This document shows positions 60,344 to 64,000 of a DNA stretch of 64,000 nucleotides, one piece after another. Origin of the DNA: Eucalyptus grandis. Lineage: Eukaryota > Streptophyta > Magnoliopsida > Myrtales > Myrtaceae. Within the stretch, counting starts at the first letter, position 1; each line of letters opens with the position of its first letter. The notes under the pieces are model-generated. The model searched no databases. It was not told the origin of the DNA and worked only from the letters and a program-made list of their open reading frames with translations. Both the position numbers and the translations under genes were made by a program. The stretch is from the NCBI RefSeq assembly GCF_016545825.1, contig NC_052612.1:6448001-6512000 (forward strand), read 5' to 3'.

Positions 60344-60907
60344 TCAGCGTTTTTGCAAGAGATGGGCTTCTATGGCTTTCAACATTTCCATGGCCTTCTC
60401 TTTGCTGGCCTTGTTCTCAACCCGGTCCATGGGGAAGTACTTTCTCATGCTCTTGGCCATACACCCTCTCTGTCTGGACCCGCCTCGAACTTGATCACGT
60501 TCGGGATCTTCTCTAGCGCGTTGCCCTGGACGATGGCGTACGCATGCGCGAGCTTTCCTTGTCCAGCTTCTCGACGGGTGCTCCACCGAGTTGAACTGTC
60601 TAGCTGCGAGACACAGACAACTGCAGTCAGTTCCCACGTTAGCCTTAACAAAGAATGTCGGCAAATGTCCTTTTGACATCACGTGTTAATGCGACGCAAT
60701 CAAAATAAATGAAAATAGAAGACAGCGCAAGCACTGGCCTTCGCCAAGGATGGCGCCGGGACCCCCATCACCTTCAGGGATGACAAAATCCTTAGAGGCT
60801 TGTGGGAGGAGCTTGGGGATGAGATCGTCGTCAAGAACAACGGCCTTGAACATTCTTGCAGGTGGGATGGAATCGTCTTCACCTAAGAGTTCCAAGTCCC
60901 ACGGCAA
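60344..60907 (-). pseudogene. PR-10 / Bet v 1 family pseudogene
   Basis: Exon 1 remnant: [20 protein letters not shown] and [10 protein letters not shown], where the residues after the glycine-rich loop are shortened relative to the 57-kb copy. No ATG stands at the start (the open frame begins at TTG), and the donor position reads GAAG|GCCAGT. Exon 2 remnants in different frames: AHAYAIVQGNALEKIPNVIK, then YFPMDRVENKASKEKAMEML and KAIEAHLLQK. At least two frameshifts. Same strand as the 57-kb copy, hence a tandem duplicate that decayed. Confidence 0.85.
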
Positions 60908-61005
60908 GAGATCTGTGAGATTATGTTGAAAATGCCCTCTAAATGATTCTCAATCGCCTCGTTTAGTAATCTAACTCAACATCACATTGGTCTAAATCAT
61001 ATAAT

Positions 61006-62143
61006 TAGACCCGTTAAACGGGTGGGTCGGGTCGGGTTTGGGTCGGGTCATAAATGGTCCGACCCAAATCGACCCATTTAACCCGTTTATGACCCATTTA
61101 TTGAAATGCAAAAATTTTGACCCATACCCGACCCGACCCATACCCAACCCATACCCGACCCATTTAATTAAACTTAATTTATTATATATATAGATATATA
61201 TATTTAAAAATGATATTGCTAAAATAATTTTATACAACACAAATTTAATGGACAATTTTTATAATTTTTAAAATAATTATTTTAAAAATGGAATTTTAAT
61301 TATTTTTTAAAAATGGAATTTTAATTATTTTTTAAAAATAAAATTTTAATTATTTTAATTTTTTAAATATAACTTTTCTTTTTCTTTCTTCTTCTTCTTC
61401 TTCTTCTTCTTTGGCCGACGGCCGGCCACGACGACGGCCGGCGGCCGGCCACGGGCGAGCCTCGAGCTCGCCCGCTCGCCGACACCGGCGAGCTCGAGGC
61501 TCGCCAGATCCGGCGAGCTCGAGCTCGCCCGACGCCGGCGAGCTCGAGTCTCACCGGATCGGCGAGGCTCGAGCCTCGCCGGACGTCGGCAAGGCCGTCG
61601 CCTCGCTAGATCCGGGCGAGCTCGAGCCTCGCCAGATCGGCAAGGCTCAAGCCTCGCCGGACGTCGGCGAGGCCTCCGCCTCCCAGATCCGGCGAGCCCG
61701 AGGCTCGCCGGCGTCGGGCGAGGCCACCGCCTCCTGATCCGGCGAGCCCGAGGCTCGCCAAGGCGTCGGCGAGGCCTCCGCCTCCCGGATCCAAGGAGCT
61801 CGAGGCTCGCCGGCGTCGGGCGAGGCTCGAGCCTCGCCGATCCGGCGAGCCTCGAGGTCGCCGGCCGTCGCCGTGCCGGCGACCGGAGGAAGAGGAAAGA
61901 AAAATAAAAGAAAAATAAAAATAAAAAGAAAAGAAAAATAAATGGGTTGCACAGCCCATCTTTAAACCGTAATGGGTTTGTAAATGGGTCTTAAATGGGT
62001 ACCCATTTAAGACCCATTTATTTTAGTTCTTTTATTTTTAAAACCCATCAGGGTACCTTATTTCTCAAGGCCTGACCCATTAACGACCCATTTATGTTTA
62101 AATGGGTCCATAAATGGGTTGCACGACCCATTTAACACCTCTA
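61006..62143. mobile_element. Non-autonomous hAT transposon with GC-rich core
   Basis: The right end, reverse-complemented, reads TAGAGGTGTTAAATGGGTCG; the left begins TAGACCCGTTAAACGGGT. A perfect 8-bp duplication CATATAAT flanks it (60,998-61,005 and 62,144-62,151). Subterminal regions are arrays of GGGTCGGGT/ACCCATTTA motifs. The core (about 61.41-61.89 kb) is a GC-rich tract of GGCGAGCTCGAGGCTCGCC-type repeats. The long ORFs in it are composition artefacts. No transposase. Confidence 0.85.
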
Positions 62144-62283
62144 CATATAATAAAGAAAGAGGACAAAAGGCATGGATCTCAAGCCCAAATGATACTTGTT
62201 AGCATGCGAGAGATCTTTGAATGCAGACAACCTTGAGGGAGTCACTAAATTATTATTAAAATATTCTAATAGAACCCAATAGC

Positions 62284-63620
62284 TTAGACAAGCAAGCTTG
62301 AGTGCGTGCGGATAATTCCTGCTTGACGAAATGCATGGTAGGTCGCGAATCGAGACTCGTCCCCATGCACATCCACTTCCTCAGCTAGTTGGCCGGTCGG
62401 AGGAGGAAGCCATGGGTCGAGCACATCCTTCAGTAGCACATTTGAGTCTTTCAATAATGTCGACGTTTGTGTTATTTGTAGGGAAGAAAGAACATTCAAT
62501 GGATGCTTCCCATCATTCTCTAGTGTCACTAATTTTACTGCTGACTCTGTTTCTTGAAAGAAGAACTAGTCAGGGTTTTGCTCACATCATCAAGTTGTCC
62601 ACAAATTCCAAATTTCTGTGATACTTTTAAAACAAACCACTTTTCATAATCTATACTTACTCTTCCTAAAAGTATTGTTAGATTTATTGAATGAATCCAA
62701 ATTCGATTTGTTCATTGCCCCGTTTGGTTCGGCATTTAGAAGGGGCTTTCGGCCTCTAAAGGGGTTTGGGCAAAAGCGGGTGGTGTTTGGTTCAATATTT
62801 TGGGACTTTGGGAGATGCAATTGCATCTCCAAGGGGCTTGAAGGGGCTTTTGGGAAATGGAGGGGAGAGGTCCATTGGGAAGTTGCATTTTCGGAATGCA
62901 ACTTCTACCGTTCATCTTCACTGGAGAGAAGCCGATCGGAGGCCGACGACCGCCGGCCAAGGGGTCGCGCGCACGCCGGTAATGCGGCGGCGACTGCTGG
63001 CCAAGGGTCCCCCGACCCGGCGACCATCGCCGGACCTCGGCGACGGCCATCATCGGGGTCGCGTGACCCTAGGCGACGGTCGCCTGAGGTCGCGAGACCC
63101 AGGCGGCCAGATCCGGCCATCCGGCCGCCAGATCTGGTGGCCGGACTTCAAAAAGGAAAATATAATTTTTTTAAAAAATTTAATAAAAGTCATTTACAAA
63201 TACAAATTTTACCAAACGGTATTTTGGCCAAAGTTATATTTTAATGCAAATTTTACCAAACGGTATTTGCATTTCGTAAAAACCCCCTTCAGCTAAAGGT
63301 ATTTACATTTTGGCAAATGCATTCCCTAAAAGCCGAACCAAACGGGCCCATTAACTGCAGAGTTACTACTAATTTTATTTTTCAAAAAGAAGAATGAATC
63401 AAAGTCATGATCATAATATCAAGTCATGCCCAAATTCCAAATTTGAATGACACTCTAATACAAACTACTTTTCAAAACCTATGCTTGCAAGAATCCTATA
63501 AGTCCCGTTAGAATTATTTGAATGCAAATTATCGATCTGAGACCATTTGTACCCACGAAATTAGATTCAATCATCTAACTTACCAGGAGCCATGTAGCCA
63601 TAAGATCCAGCCACAAATAA
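62284..63620 (-). pseudogene. LRR receptor-like kinase pseudogene (MIK2-like), copy 2 (3' part)
   Basis: A short exon end VAGSYGYMAPG (about 63,588-63,620) precedes a donor GTAAGT. The intron is homologous to copy 1 and carries a TIR element (about 62.72-63.35 kb). The last exon reads DGKHPLNVLSSLQ, LKDVLDPWLPPPTGQLAEEV and then, after a small deletion, SRPTMHFVKQELSARTQA. These are the C-terminal kinase subdomains of the MIK2-like family. Homology to copy 1 ends at about 63,621. Confidence 0.7.
62718..63352. mobile_element. TIR element (Harbinger-like) in the kinase pseudogene intron
   Basis: The left end CCCCGTTTGGTTCGGC and the right end, reverse-complemented, GGGCCCGTTTGGTTCGGC, form terminal inverted repeats; a second ACCAAACGGTATTTGCA-type motif repeats inside. 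The target duplication is unclear (CATT on both sides is possible). The core (62.93-63.14 kb) is GC-rich CCGGCC/CGGCGACC sequence. The 208-codon plus-strand ORF across it is not a gene. Confidence 0.65.
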
Positions 63621-64000
63621 GGCCGGAAACTCGCATGAACCGGAAAGCAGCAGCCCAGTCCGTCGAGCCCGAAACAGGGCATGGGCACAAAAAAGCGCGG
63701 TCGGCCGAGAGTCCCTACCCAGCTTGCGGCGTTGGACAACGGACGAGCTCGATAGATCGGGCTACGTCCGTCCACCTCGCCGTCTCCTAGCCGGGATCCT
63801 CGGGAAGCCGACCCCGAATCGGGAAAAACCAAGACGGCCCGAATGGGGACCTTATCATGGCCTCGAAGTGGACAAGGAGCAGCGGCGGATCATCAGTTTT
63901 GGTTCGGAAGTGGAGGCCAACAGCGGCTCTCTCAGTCGTGTTCTCTCTCTCAACTCACGGTCTCTCTTTCGCAACCTCTCTCCTCGGATCCGAATCCCTC
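63621..64000. other. GC-richer sequence at the right edge, unassigned
   Basis: Differs from kinase copy 1 from 63,621 on. Overlapping short ORFs on both strands, no recognised domain. Could be another TE or a gene leader cut by the window edge. Confidence 0.3.

Noticed and set aside
61020..61060. GGGTCGGGT/GGGTTTGGGT run as an interstitial telomere repeat
   Set aside because: It does not contain TTTAGGG units and lies in the subterminal motif array of a hAT element with an 8-bp duplication.
61363..61959. Overlapping ORFs of 100 codons or more on both strands
   Set aside because: All come from the GC-rich GGCGAGCTCG-type core of the hAT element.
62618..63244. 208-codon plus-strand ORF
   Set aside because: It runs across both arms and the GC-rich core of a TIR element; its composition (Arg/Pro/Ala-rich) reflects the core and it has no domain.

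Overview
This window looks like nuclear DNA of a dicot plant. It is AT-rich intergenic sequence full of transposons, with split genes on plant-type splice sites and typical plant gene families: ACD6-like ankyrin/PGG proteins, PR-10/Bet v 1 proteins and LRR receptor kinases. Nothing suggests an organelle or a bacterium. The style recalls Myrtales or other rosids, but that is only an impression. No rRNA, tRNA or CRISPR array was recognised.

Positions 1-48,395 hold a tandem array of ACD6-like ankyrin-repeat/PGG genes, all on the minus strand. The ancestral unit has exon 1 (ANK), exon 2 (ANK) and exon 3 (PGG membrane domain), with a conserved intergenic block downstream. Four gene copies are seen: A (1,745-4,911; exon 3 lies beyond the left edge), B (28,584-31,975; no exon 1), C (37,268-41,683; all three exons) and D (45,750-46,398; PGG exon only). 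A partial duplicate of the exon 1 5' half lies at 42,579-42,966. Every copy has at least one disabling lesion: single-base indels in A, C and D, and a LINE insertion plus in-frame stops in B. C is closest to intact.

The intergenic blocks (9,690-18,664; 33,341-37,170; 44,765-45,640) are paralogous, so they act as empty-site references for insertions. These comparisons define a 2.1-kb solo LTR (9,767-11,892, 5-bp TSD), a 2.35-kb hAT element (14,635-16,986, 8-bp TSD) carrying captured condensin subunit 1 and RecQ-helicase fragments, an L1-type LINE (about 18,665-24,431) and a 3.7-kb solo LTR (24,797-28,492, 5-bp TSD). Smaller Harbinger-, Mutator- and fold-back-type elements are scattered around.

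Positions 48,396-54,838 are a 5'-truncated Ty1/copia element of SIRE type: pol, a second env-position ORF and a 3' LTR. It is fused by deletion to intron 2 of ANK copy D.

Positions 54,839-64,000 hold two PR-10 copies. One (56,815-57,598) is nearly intact but has a non-canonical 5' splice site; the other (60,344-60,907) is a pseudogene. A ~2-kb variable-period minisatellite with G-box motifs separates them. Remnants of an MIK2-like LRR receptor kinase lie on each side, suggesting a kinase + PR-10 segmental duplication later invaded by a hAT element (61,006-62,143) and another TIR element.
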